The position numbers and the translations under genes are program-made. Positions 36,287 through 48,251 of a stretch of 64,000 nt of DNA are shown here, piece after piece. The stretch covers positions 596,001-660,000 of the forward strand of contig JAMWET010005002.1 in NCBI GenBank assembly GCA_024036415.1, read 5' to 3'. The number at the start of each line of letters is the position of its first letter. Positions within the stretch are counted from its first letter, which is position 1. The notes beneath the pieces were generated by a model. The model was not told where the DNA came from, did not search any database, and worked only from the letters and a program-made list of their open reading frames with translations. Origin of the DNA: Prochilodus magdalenae (lineage: Eukaryota; Chordata; Actinopteri; Characiformes; Prochilodontidae).

Positions 36287-36332
36287 ATGGAGATTCTCCT
36301 GGTGCTCCGGCTGTGCTGTAACTGCACTTACG
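36287..36332 (+). CDS. abr: abr alternative first exon (MEILL isoform, truncated DH)
   Basis: Fifteen codons from ATG, reading MEILLVLRLCCNCTY, then one base before the donor G|GTAACC. The single left-over base pairs with the CT that opens the 46271 exon to make Ala, giving CCNCTYALLYKP. This is the junction I recall for a short mammalian ABR isoform with a near-identical start (MEILL and CCNCTY). The protein would start inside the last conserved DH helix, with no conserved regions 1 and 2. It would keep PH and, downstream, C2 and RhoGAP, so GAP without GEF activity is the likely outcome (inference). The start context is moderate (C at -3, G at +4). The peptide is hydrophobic with three Cys that might be lipid-modified (speculation). 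Confidence 0.85.
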
Positions 36333-39023
36333 GTAACCAGCTCCTCTTTCTTCTTTCATTCACTGCATGAGGAAACCTGTTTGGGATGTATTGTACGTTC
36401 AGGTGTGTGGATTTAGCTGGCTTTCTGCTGGGACCGTAGCTGCGGAGCCTGTTTGATGGACAAGGAGGGATATACAGTGCTGCACTGGCGAACTAATCTA
36501 AATGCAGCGTGTCTGTGTCTTTCATGCCGAAGAGCTGACTTGCCTTTGCTCTGGTGCTTCATGGTGTTTTCTAATGTGTAGTTGCCAGAGAGAAAGAGAC
36601 AGAAAGAGAGAGGGACAGAGAGATAAAGGGGAAGAGAGAGAGTGCTGGTGAAAGTGTTTGCAGACTACAGTCTCATACAGGAATCAGATCTGCAGCTAAT
36701 AGCTGATTCTCAATGCGGCGTGTTGCATGCTTTTGTATACATGCTTGCACTTCTCTCTGCGTCTTCCTCCTTTTGAAGTTTCTCGCCCCCAACTCTGAGA
36801 TCGCTGGGGGATAATCCCCCACAACGCACCATGCATGGTTTCCTCAGAGATGGGTGATTAACAGGCTGTGTAAGTGCGCACATGTAAGTGTCAGAAGAGT
36901 GACAGGGGAAGGAGGAGGTGGGAAAGAGAAGGAGCGATTGATTGGACTGATGTTTCTCTCTTTACACACCGCTCACGTTCACTCTATAGAAGTCAAGTTC
37001 TTTCCCGCTGTTGCAACAGAACATAACCGCAGAATCCCAGACAGTCGGATCAGATCAGTCTCGCCTCGAGAGATCTTCCAGGGATGTGGATCTGTGTTTT
37101 ACCAGGGAATTGTGACAGGCTGGTTTAACTGAATATTGATTCTTCTGTGACATATTGTTCACACATCAGCTTAACATTGTCCTGTAATGGGAAAAAAGTG
37201 ACGGAGAATTGCAGCAACCTAAGACTAATATTAATGCTGCACATGTCAAATATGTGTAACTCATAAACAGCTTCCAAAAAGTGGATCTCCTATGTAACTA
37301 TGTACTACATGTACAGCACTATGCAAAAGTCGCACACTGTCCTTTCATTTCTTCATTTATTAATTCATTTAAGTCAAAATAGCCATTAGTTAACCCTTCA
37401 ACCTTCTGTTCAACGTTTTGGTAGAGCACATTTTGAGTCATCATTTCTTGATAAAGAATGTGTTGAGCCCAACTCAACCTGATCTTGCCATCTCTACCAA
37501 TCGGTAGAGGCATGTAAGGCAACTAATCCACTAGCGGTCACTGAGTCTTTCAACAAATATGCCTTTACTGTTCTCATCCATAAAGGAAGCAAGCAACAAG
37601 TAAATGATGCCACACATTATGATTTTTTTGGGGGGAGTTTTCAAGAATAAACGTGTTTTATCAGTATTTTACAGTTTCAGAGGTTTTGATGAACAGAATG
37701 GTGTATAAAGCAAATAGGGCTCTAATAGGGGTTTAAAAAAAAACATGCATTACCAAATGGTCAAATTGTTTCTTCATGCTAAAGCTGCCTATAATGAGCT
37801 AATGTAACTAAAATTGAAAATTAAAAATCTGTTTTGTCCAAAAAAAATAAGCAAAATAAAAAAAAAAAAATAGCTTTAAAAACTTTGGCAGAAATAATTA
37901 AAAGATCTTCCAACAACTGTGCAGGACCTGGTTAGTGCACCAAACTGTCACGGTCAGATAAAAAGTACCTTATGGTTTTATCTTTGAGACTTGCTTGACA
38001 TTTCTGTATTTGTAATCTGTTGGTTTGATCATGCCTCAGCTTGACTTGGTGCCTGGCCCAGCCTATCAATAATGCTTCATGTGGCAAAATCACATGCGCT
38101 GCTTTAGCTTATCTGTAGGCAGCAGCCTGTGGTACAAGAACAACACAAGTGTCTGTATAGTAAAATGTTCAAACATGGAGAATATGAGAACAGCCCCGCG
38201 GTCTGAGCATGCTCTAGCCTTGAATTCTCTTGTTCAGTGCAAAACCATCATAAAACGGTTTCACCACCAGCAGCGGCCTGAAAGCGAAGTGCACCAGAGT
38301 GAAGTGTTTGGTCAAATGTTTAAAAGGTCAGCGCCAAATAAAGTAGTTGTGAAAGTCCCCTTAAAGGTCACATCCTGTGGAGCAGTTTGGTGCACAGCTT
38401 CATTATTTTTGCACAATTTAACATATTATACATATAACTTTTGCCCAATTTTATTTTCCCAGTGTTTTAAATTCAGCAAATAAACATTAATTAAAGCGCC
38501 AAGACCACTCATTCTGTCTACAGCATTCGACCCCCCTCATTCATGTTAAAGTGAAAGAAGTGAAGTTATGCACACATACTGATCGTCCCAAAGAAGTGAC
38601 TGAAGGTTTTGGAAAGAGGGCAACAAAACAGGACAGCCGGTCAGAACAGAGGCTGTTTACATGCATCAGGCTTGAAGGCAGATCAGCTTGTGTAGTCCTA
38701 AGGGAAGTAGAGAGATCGGAACACTTGTTAACATGTTGTCTATGGTACATAGACTTCTATCTACCATTTATGAAACCAGGACGGAACTTCTGCAACAGAG
38801 ACTGGAAAAGCTAGAGATTCCCTTTAAAGTTGTTTACTCATATCTCAAATACTCCAATCTGCTAAATGGAAATATGGGAAATTCCAGTGCAGCCTGACTT
38901 GACTGATGCTCATTAGCCAAATAAGGAACAGGACAACCAGACTACAGAGAAGCTTCTTCTCTAATGCCATCACACTCATGAACCACTGAACACTACAATG
39001 CACATCATGTTTCACACAACACT

Positions 39024-39750
39024 CTGACTGTCTCACAGTGGGCCTCCATCCTCTGTACTGACTGTCTCAGAGTGGTGCTCCATCCTCTGTACTGACTGTC
39101 TCAGAGTGGTGCTCCATCCTCTGTACTGACTGTCTCAGAGTGGTGCTCCATCCTCTGTACTGACTGTCTCAGAGTGGTGCTCCATCCTCTGTACTGACTG
39201 TCTCAGAGTGGTGCTCCATCCTCTGTACTGACTGTCTCAGAGTGGTGCTCCCACTCTGGACTGACTGGTCTCAGAGTGGTGCTCCATCCTCTGTACTGAC
39301 TGTCTCAGAGTGGTGCTCCATCCTCTGTACTGACTGTCTCAGAGTGGTGCTCCATCCTCTGTACTGACTGTCTCAGAGTGGTGCTCCATCCTCTGTACTG
39401 ACTGTCTCAGAGTGGTGCTCCATCCTCTGTACTGACTGTCTCAGAGTGGTGCTCCATCCTCTGTACTGACTGTCTCACAGTGGGTAATCCCTCTGTACTG
39501 ACTGTCTCAGAGTGTGTGCTCCTCCTCTGTATGACTGTCTGTATCCTCTGTACTGACTGTCTCAGAGTGGTGCTCCATCCTCTGTACTGACTGTCTCAGA
39601 GTGGTGCTCCATCCTCTGTACTGACTGTCTCAGAGTGGTGCTCCATCCTCTGTACTGACTGTCTCAGAGTGGTGCTCCATCCTCTGTACTGACCGTCTCA
39701 GAGTGGTGCTCCATCCTCTGTACCGACCGTCTCAGAGTGGTGCTCCATCC
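39024..39750. repeat. 34-bp minisatellite, about 21 copies
   Basis: The unit is CTGACTGTCTCAGAGTGGTG followed by CTCCATCCTCTGTA. Most copies are identical. Variants cluster at the left edge (CTCACAGTGGGCC), at 39249-39275, and at 39475-39545 where units are shortened. The last two units share a T-to-C change (GACCGTCTC). Confidence 0.97.
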
Positions 39751-40033
39751 CAGTTTGTAGTTCAAATCACAAATGACTAGGCCGGCCTGTCCAGTCCCAT
39801 CATAAAGCTCAGTCCAGGCTTAGTCCAGTCCATCACTGTCTAAACTGTGAGCACAATGACTGATTGACTTACAGGTGAGTGTGAGTCCCACAGCGCTTTA
39901 CTGCCAGGCCGTGAAGTCTGATGGAGTTGGTGTCTGTTTAATGGAAATCTGTGAGAGGAAGATAAGCGGCTGCTGTTTCTTAAAGACTTTGGTTGAAGAT
40001 AATCTGAAGGCTTTTAAATTCTCTTTTTGCACA

Positions 40034-40195
<162 letters not shown>

Positions 40196-40474
40196 CAATG
40201 CTGTAATGATTGAAAGTCTGTTTCCTCCTAGATAAGTAACTAAGTGCTGCGGCTTTATTTCACACATGGCTGTAGTAATTTCTTCCCTGTCAACATGTCT
40301 CCATCTCTGTATCAAAATCGGCTGTGTTAACTTCAGATGTTATTTGTGTTTGGATCCATTTCCCACTGGCAGATATTGACCAGCAGTAACACACTGCTGG
40401 TGTATGAGTGAGTTGTGGTGGGTCTGACTCGCTGCTTAGGGAATACGTTTTGGGACTAAAATGCTTTAAAGAGC

Positions 40475-40870
40475 TTAAAAATGGTACCACTTTCTGTAAA
40501 CCCTTGTATTCGTTATACATTATAAAACCATAATGTCAGGCTTTATTATGCATTATAGTTTCTGTTCATGAGAACCTTGTGAAGATGAATGTTGTAATGC
40601 ACTATAACACATTAATATAAGATTCTAGTACACTTTCTGCATCACAACAGATCCAGGATCTATTCATTTAAAGCCTGTAATGACCTGGCATAACGCTCTA
40701 CAGCGTTAGTGTTTTCAGTGTTCTTATGAACAGATATTATAATGCATTATGAGACCTGACCTTATGAAGTCATAAGGGTTATTCATGTAATTAGAACCAC
40801 TTTGGAACAATTATACAAGTTCATGCATGGTTTTATAAGGTGTTACCTTTTATAATGCGTTATGAATAAC
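40475..40870. mobile_element. AT-rich MITE-like element
   Basis: The left (TGGTACCACTTTCTGTAAAC, then ACATTATAAAACCATAATG) and the right (CATGGTTTTATAAGGTGTTA, CCTTTTATAATGCG) are imperfectly inverted. ATGCATTAT motifs are shared with the element at 10132. No coding capacity. Confidence 0.5.
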
Positions 40871-42464
40871 GGATTCACAGGAATATTGGCTGGTGCCAAT
40901 GGTGTACATTTAGGTTTAGCAGTCATTACTTCAACTCAGATGATCAGCATGTTCACACCTGTCATTGACATAGGTATGAATGGGGTCCATAGTGTCTATA
41001 ACACACTTTGTGATTTTAAACCACCTTCAGAGATGGACACATACAACCACAACAAATACAACTGCTGGTGGCGTAATTAGAGCAGAAGTGAAAGTTGCTG
41101 TGTAGCTTCTGTTTTCACCTCCTCTTCATTTGATTATAGGCTGAATTTATAGTCCATGCAGTCTGAACGTTTGTAACAGCCCTTACACATACATAGTCTC
41201 ATAGCACATTTTTGTCTGTTAGCAAGTGCAACAAGAGGCTGAAGTAAATGGGCAAGGCATCTTCAGAATTTCAGATGTCATTTTTATGTATAAATATTAG
41301 GTTATGATACATTCTTCATGTTCATGTTGCTTTAATCATGATGGTGTTCTGTGTTAATTTATTGCAGCAATACCAGTAAGCAGTTGGTGGCCATCTCAGG
41401 AAGCTGATGGGACTGGCTCAGTTAAGACGTTGCTATTCTAGTAATCATGGAGAAAACAAGAATAGAAATTGCATGCAGACTTGGGTGCGACAGTTGGGTG
41501 CACTGATGTATGCGCTATGCTGCAAAGTCTGAAATTGGTTGGTTTATAGACAGCATTCAAAACAAAACTGTAGACACTGTGCAATCTCACAAAGGTGGTT
41601 CCAGCTTCACACAAGCTTTGCAAGCTTCATTTCACTAAAAGTATGAGAAGGCCTTTATTGAATTATAGGCTAACTGATGCACAGGTCAGGCTTGAGTGTG
41701 TATGTCAGAAACTGAGTGAGCGAGCAACAGAGAGTGAAAAGTTTGGCCCACTTTGATACCCTGATTAATCAGATGGTACTGTCCGCAGTGACTTTGAGAA
41801 CTGGCTCGAAACAAACAGACACACACACATATGCACAGTGCCCTGGGGGGCATCTTCATCCCCTAACAGGCAACAGATCATCTGCTGCGGATTTGCTTTC
41901 AAAGCTTCTCATTCTTTGTCCTGGATACTAAAGTGCGCTTCAGTGCTGTACTAGAGTTGTCTTCAGAGCCCGGCTGACAAAGGCTAAGCAATCGGTGCTC
42001 AAAGCTTCTGTACCAGGCCTAATGAATGAGGGGCTTCTCTGCTCTGCAGTCTTTAACAATGGACCAATCCAAAAATGTAAGGGTGGATGATATGATGATA
42101 TGTAATCGTTATCATGATGCATTTGTCTAGGAGGGCATCATCAGTCATTTTTAGAGCACTGAACAGCTTGCATCATAAAAGACAGATATGGAAACATCTT
42201 ATATTTCACCCTGTCGCCTGCACTTTGGGGCTGTCAGGCAAAAATGATAGTAAGTGGCACCAATGGTTGGTGAAGCAATTAGATACGAACAAGCTTACAG
42301 AGACTTTTGCTCATCTCATCATTCACTGGCAGTGCTCATATACACACATTATCTGCAACAGCTGCAGTGCCAGACTGAAACCGAACAGCAGAACAGAGTC
42401 AAGGCTTTGTCTGAAAGCTGCAGACAGTGATTTGAAAGTCTAAAAAGTCTGGATCTGTTGGTGC

Positions 42465-42765
42465 ACACTTTATGGCCTAAAGTATGTGGACACCTGACCA
42501 TCATGCCTATATGAGCCTGTGGGATATTCCATTTCAAAACCATTCCACGTAAATTAATATTAAGGACAGTTCTTCTACACAGCGCTGTAACACTTCATCT
42601 TTTTGGGTCTTGTTTTGTGCACAGCAGCAAAATCATGCTTGAACATGGAAGTCTCTTTCCCAAACTGTTGCCACAACGTTGGAGGCATGCAATTGCCATG
42701 TCTTTTAACATGTCTTTAGCATGACCCATTTATTGCCTGTATCTGTGTATGGAGATTACATGGCT
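42465..42765. mobile_element. Tc1-like terminal fragment (family C)
   Basis: The block TATGGCCTAAAGTATGTGGA and CACCTGACCATCATGCC matches the terminal repeat of a widespread fish Tc1-like family as I remember it. The following CTTTCCCAAACTGTTGCCAC also fits its sub-terminal part. No transposase remains. Confidence 0.55.
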
Positions 42766-43787
42766 ATGTGTAGCTATATCTGGACTCCATGTACTGGTGT
42801 AGTTTTTGTACTGGAATTAGGCTGTTAGTTTATTTAATTAGACCGGAGGAAAACAGTAGAACAAATATCAGCACAAAGGAAAGAATGATGATACAAATTA
42901 AGAAAACTATCTCCTAGGCTGTGTGCTTCCCCCTCTGAACTAGCTCAGTTTGTGTAATTCTACTGCAAGTAGCCCTAAGGCAATCGTATAGAAGACGCGT
43001 TTAAGTTCAGCCGCCAATTGTTTTTTTTTTTTAAAGTTAAAAACAAATAAAGTTGAAAAAAAAAGTTCTACTTTTTAGCAAGACACACAATGACGTCAGC
43101 CACTTTTTCAGGCAGCTAATCAAGTTAGAGCTCTGAGAAAATAACCAAGATACAAGCTCGAGTGCTGGTAGATCAATTTGTCTTCATTTGCAGAAGCACT
43201 CTCCTCCTCCTAATTTTCTGCCCTCAAAATCAGTTTTACAGTAAGCTACATCACCCTCCTCCTCTTCACCATATTTAGGGTACAAAAAGGGGAACGCTGT
43301 GCAAAAGGTAAATTAAAACAGAAGGCAATAATGAGCAAGTCATTCACACCCTGTGTTTAGCAGAACAGAGTACAAAGACATCATATCAGCTGAGGAAACT
43401 GAGAAATGTGATTGTTATACATGTCACATATGTCCATTTTAAATCTGATGACAGCAACGCCCTTTGGAACAGGAACAACAGAAGACCTGTGTGAATGTTA
43501 GAAATGCACCTTGTCAGTAACATGACTGGCTCTAAAAAGAGCCTCCTAATGGAGTTTTCAGAGGTTAAGTTTAGGTTTACGAGGCAGGGTTCACCACTCT
43601 GTAAAAAAAACTGTGCAGGCAAATTTCTCAACATTAAATAGCAAAGAATTTTGAGATTTAATCATCAGCACTATATGAGTGTACAAGGAACAAGGGTGAA
43701 TACCAGCACTGGAGGCCTGAGCGCCACATGCTCTAAAACCAAAGAAGAGAGGGGCCACTCGCCTTGTTCTCAGCACACAGTTCTAAA

Positions 43788-43870
43788 GCCAGCATCCGTG
43801 ATGGTATAGTGGGGCAGTGGTGGACATGCACATCTGGGGAGGCACCATTAATGCAGGGCAATACTACAGC
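43788..43870 (+). mobile_element. Tc1-like internal fragment (family G)
   Basis: GCCAGCATCCGTGATGGTAT followed by GGAGGCACCATTAATGC corresponds to the region before the second catalytic Asp in the element represented at 58300-59000. About 80 bp survive. Confidence 0.5.
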
Positions 43871-45665
43871 TGTAGTCAGACTGTGTTTCTGTAATGAAAT
43901 GGAGAAAAGTGTCTGATTTCACACGCTACTCAGTAATGCGTATGATATTAAAACATGGCAGTAAGTTTATACTGCAGTGCAATATATATTCTAGAACATC
44001 AACAATTTCGACATTGTTCGTAATAACAGCACCTTTAAACAATGAACTCTCAAAACTTTACAAGACACAACTCTGCCACTGAATACTTTTCCGCTGTTGT
44101 CTTGATAAGTTGGACAGGCGTATTAGAATGTGTCTGCCGGATTCTGCAGCCTCTTGATGCCATCTACATTAACTGTAGCTCTGTATTCACTATCCACTCA
44201 CTCAGCTGGAACATCAGCTGAATGGCTGTTTTAACACACCTGTGTTTATACTGCTGTTAGGACTACTGGACAATACTAGACAGGTCTAGACAGTTCTAAA
44301 CAATTCCCCAAAGTTCTTGAAAATTCTGCTCAGCACTGAACGTATCCCAAATGTTCTGGAGAATAGAAACCTGTTCAAAACATCACTGAGCATATCATTG
44401 GTCCTGACCACAAAAGCAGTGTTGATGGGGACCAGAAGACATTTTCTGTACATTTTAGGCCCAGGGAATTTAGAATTTAGCTTGGCTTTCACATTATAAT
44501 TAAAATACAGGTACAAACTCACACACTTTTTTATGACTAAGCAGCATAATAAACCCATGCATTATTATTACACTGCTCTCTCCGTGCTTCTCCTGCAGTG
44601 CTCTGCCATGTGCAGTACTCACCACAGGTTAACACATGGTTTGCTCCATGTAGAAATCAAAAGAACAGACCCTTTCTAATAGAGCTGCCCAATTCTAGAA
44701 AGCATCCTGAGATCGCTGGAGTGTGTGAGTTTTGGAAGGTTGCATTTTTCATGCAGGCTGTCAGTGCGGTAACAACAGAATCCCTCACCCTGTGCACGAT
44801 GTGTGGGATATAGCTTTGGAGTCAACTGGCTTTATCAAATGTCTGCTCTAGGGATTCATTATTTTTGGGATCGAATCCCAGCATGCATTTATCCAAATCC
44901 AATATGTTGGTGCTATTTTTTTATTTACCTCTGACCATCTGAACGAGCACCCACATGGTGCTGTGACTCAAAGTAATTTCATCACTCCAGTTACTAGACA
45001 TTAATCAGTCCACTTAAACAGCGTGTCTGTTACCACCGTCAGGGTTTTCAACGCAGTACACCTTCATCGTAGTCCACTGGTTTGATCTTCCTTTCTCTCT
45101 CTCTCATCCTCTCTGTCCTCCTCTGCGTCAGTGTTGATTAGGCCCACAGAGTCATTAGTTTGTATAGTTAATAAGGTTTTAATTAATTTGCCTTATTTCT
45201 GTGTAAAAAGCATTTGTTAGGTCTGTAGGTGTGGAAATGTGTTTCATAGCCTCAGGAACTCAGCTTCATTGTGAGTGATGATCAGGGTGATACAGTTTCC
45301 GGTTCAGTGAGAGCAACAGGCTCTGTATGATTTGATCTACATGCATAATTCTGTTGAACAATAATGAAGTATAATTACTGTCGTCTGTTTGAAGTATTTC
45401 AGCATTAGGCTCATAAATAGCCCTGCTTTTTTGGTGCCATTTTTGCAGATACTGATAAATCATTGCAGCCATGGAATCCATAGATGTCACTGACCAACTA
45501 ATGTATTGTTAGACCTTAGTGTTGATTGTTTATTTACATGGCATTTGGTGTTGCCTGCTTGGTTTGAGCTTCCTCTAGCCAGCAACACTGTCTGCTTTGT
45601 AGAGTCAATGGCTGCTCTAATAAGCTTCTGGAGTTCAGTAATTGGCCAAAGCTGAGTGCTGTTTT

Positions 45666-45667
<2 letters not shown>

Positions 45668-45750
<83 letters not shown>
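45668..45750. repeat. (GT)n microsatellite
   Basis: A perfect GT run of about 80 bp. Confidence 0.98.
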
Positions 45751-46140
45751 TGGATAGGGGATTGTTACGGAGTGAGTCCTAAGTGTGTGAGAGAAGAAGG
45801 GAAGGACATCGGGACCTTCTGGTCTTCTCTGCTGTAAGAAGGGTCGTGCTGACTGCAGTATGAGCCTGGTGTTGGACTGCTCCTCTTATGCAGTAGAGAG
45901 AGTTGAGGAGAGGTGTGCAGTGCACATGCTCTGTATACGCTGAATCTCAGACAGTGTATATTTAACTCGTGTGGATTTAGGGGTAAACAGCTCTCTGTGC
46001 TCTGATGATCCCTCAGCTAATTCAGTAGTGTAAATCAGAGCGACACTCACACACGATGAAAATGCTGCTCTCATCTAGGGGGGGCTTGTCTGTGCGCTCA
46101 GCTGTGTAATAGACTTTCACAGAGGAGAATTATCGTCTGT

Positions 46141-46179
<39 letters not shown>

Positions 46180-46270
46180 TGTGTCTGTGTCTGTGTGTGT
46201 GTGTAAACGTGTCTGTCAGTCCAGTGTGTCAGTCTGTCAGTAGTAATGATGTACTTTTGTCTTTTTACAG

Positions 46271-46323
46271 CTCTGCTATATAAACCCATTGACCGTGTTA
46301 CTCGCAGCACCCTCGTACTACAT
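46271..46323 (+). CDS. abr: abr exon: DH conserved region 3 (ALLYKPIDRVTR)
   Basis: A 53-bp exon with acceptor TTTTTACAG and donor CAT|GTGAGT. It completes the split Ala codon and reads LLYKPIDRVTRSTLVLH, ending in phase 0. This is the start of the last long DH helix (conserved region 3), with the typical Pro and Arg of the PxxR motif, here KPIDRVTR. Two different upstream exons (35443 and 36332) fit it in the same phase, so it is the common splice point of the long and short isoforms. A TG run lies about 65 bp upstream, and a CTGT/CTGC array starts about 15 bp downstream. Confidence 0.96.
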
Positions 46324-46386
46324 GTGAGTATACAACTCTCTTTGTCTGTCTGTCTGCCTGTCTGTCTGCCTGTCTGCCTGTCTGCC

Positions 46387-46420
<34 letters not shown>

Positions 46421-48110
46421 CCTATGTCCTTTTGCTCTTTACTCTTTCTCTCTCTATGTCTGTCCCTGTCGCTCTCTCTGTGTCTTTTTGCTTGTCGCTC
46501 TTCCTCTCTCTTTGTTGGTCTCTGCCTCTCTCTGTGTCTCTATGTCCACATGCTCTTTCTCTTTATCCCTCTCTGTCTCAGTCTCTCGCTATGTCCTCTT
46601 GCTCTTTGCTTTTTCTCCCTCTGTTTGTCTCTGTATCTCTCTCCCTTTGTCTTCTTGCTCTTTCATTATCTCTCTTTCTCCCTCTCTGTCTCAATTTATT
46701 TTAAGCTTAAGTCAGACTCTCTCTTGCACACACTCTCTCCTTTGTCACTCTCTTTGTTTCTTTCTTCTTTCTCTCTCTCATGTCATTTATTTCTGTCTCT
46801 CTTTATTAAATTTCAAAGATTTTTTGGGACTGGTTTATAATGCCAAACCATGTAACCCTCAAAGCGGATTTTAGCAGTTATGGAATGAATGATAGTAATG
46901 ATTCTCATAATTCTAGTGAAATAACAACAATAATGAATGAATCATTTAAGTAAGTGTAATAAAACTGCATGCCTTAAACATTAGGTATGAGCAGGTTGGC
47001 AGAGTGTGAACAGTAACAGCTACATCACAAAGGTGACCTTTAGCCTTCAGTTAAAACTACCAGACACCACACACACACACACACACCCTGATAGCCCTTG
47101 GATATCAGAGAGCAATGTGTCCTGTGAGTTCTCCACGAGTACTCTGTGAGCTGTCTGTGCCAAGAAGCTCTCGTGGAAAAGTGCTGACTTGAGATGAGCT
47201 GTTCTGCCAAAGATCTGTCTTACACAGACCTGTTCACCTGCACTGGGACTGCAGATCCTGGACACCACCTTAGGGCAATACAGAGATACTAGTATGAAGT
47301 TTCCTAGTGTTATTACAGGCCCAATACTGTAGACATTTAAACCTTGGCCTAATTTTGAATATGACTTGATATGTGATCGTTACAGCAGGGTACTGGCACT
47401 CCATTAGTCATTCAATGGGAATAAGGTCAGCTTTATTGTGGTATCAGAAATCGATCTGTGACATCATGCCTATGTTTTATTGCTCGTCCTCAGTGTCGCA
47501 CTTTAGATTGGTGTTGATAAGTGATTGAGTTCTAAAGGGATATACCGTATGGTCTTTCTGAAGGTTCAGCTTCCTGATTAGTGTTTTAAAGACACAGTAC
47601 ATTCTGTGGTGTATTGTGTGGTGGTAGTTGTTTATGAGTTGTTACATACTTAGGCTTTAGCTTTCGTGGAAGCTTTGGTGTTAGATCCTCTTATCAGCTA
47701 AGCATACTCCCACGTTGTACGTTGCCGTGTGGGTCAAAGTATGAAATTACTAAATCTGTGTTAATGCCAAAGTACTCAGGCCATTAGCACAGTGGCATAT
47801 ACAGTACATACAGCATATACATAATCTGAAAACCACGTATATGACTGTAGACTTTCAGTAATGTGCAAAGTCATTATTTTCTGGTTGTAGCTATTAAATT
47901 ATTATTATTAATTATTATTCAATTGTTCAGTACCATTTTTTAAATATTATTACATATTTTAATGTAACGTGTGTTTGAGTAATATTATATTAATACTTAT
48001 ATGGTTAGTATTTCTGTATGTTTGACCTTACAGCACTCTGAACTGTGTGTGTGTGTGTGTGTGTTTGCTCGCATGTGTGTGTGTGTGCGTGTGTGTCTTG
48101 CTGTCTACAG
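46324..48110 (+). other. abr: abr intron
   Basis: The first 480 bp are a pyrimidine-rich tract beginning with CTGT/CTGC units (46338-46415). Bases 46850-48040 look unique apart from a TTATTA run near 47900. TG runs precede the next exon (48042-48064 and 48075-48096). Confidence 0.9.
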
Positions 48111-48251
48111 GACCTGCTGAAACACACTCCTAAAGAGCACCCGGACTTCGCTCTGCTGCAGGACGCACTGCGCATCTCCCAGAACTTCCTCTCCAGCATC
48201 AACGAGGAGATCGACCCACGCAGAACCGCTGTTACCACACCCAAAGGAGAG
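48111..48251 (+). CDS. abr: abr exon: end of the DH domain and DH-PH linker
   Basis: Forty-seven codons, phase 0 at both ends, acceptor TGTCTACAG and donor GAG|GTCTGT. The peptide runs from [20 protein letters not shown] through [18 protein letters not shown] to TPKGE. It completes the DH helix bundle (LLKHTP continues the conserved region 3 helix) and contains the DH-PH connecting segment. [14 protein letters not shown] is ABR-like, while BCR differs after the PRR. Upstream TG repeats end about 14 bp before the acceptor. Confidence 0.97.

Noticed and set aside
37936..38396. A 13-bp inverted match (GTGCACCAAACTG / CAGTTTGGTGCAC) about 450 bp apart
   Set aside because: It is short and isolated with no shared flanking structure or target duplication. 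I could not support it as a transposon.
39024..39750. A regular 34-bp repeat array considered as a CRISPR-like array
   Set aside because: Units are directly contiguous with no unique spacers, and the surroundings are a vertebrate intron. It is a minisatellite.
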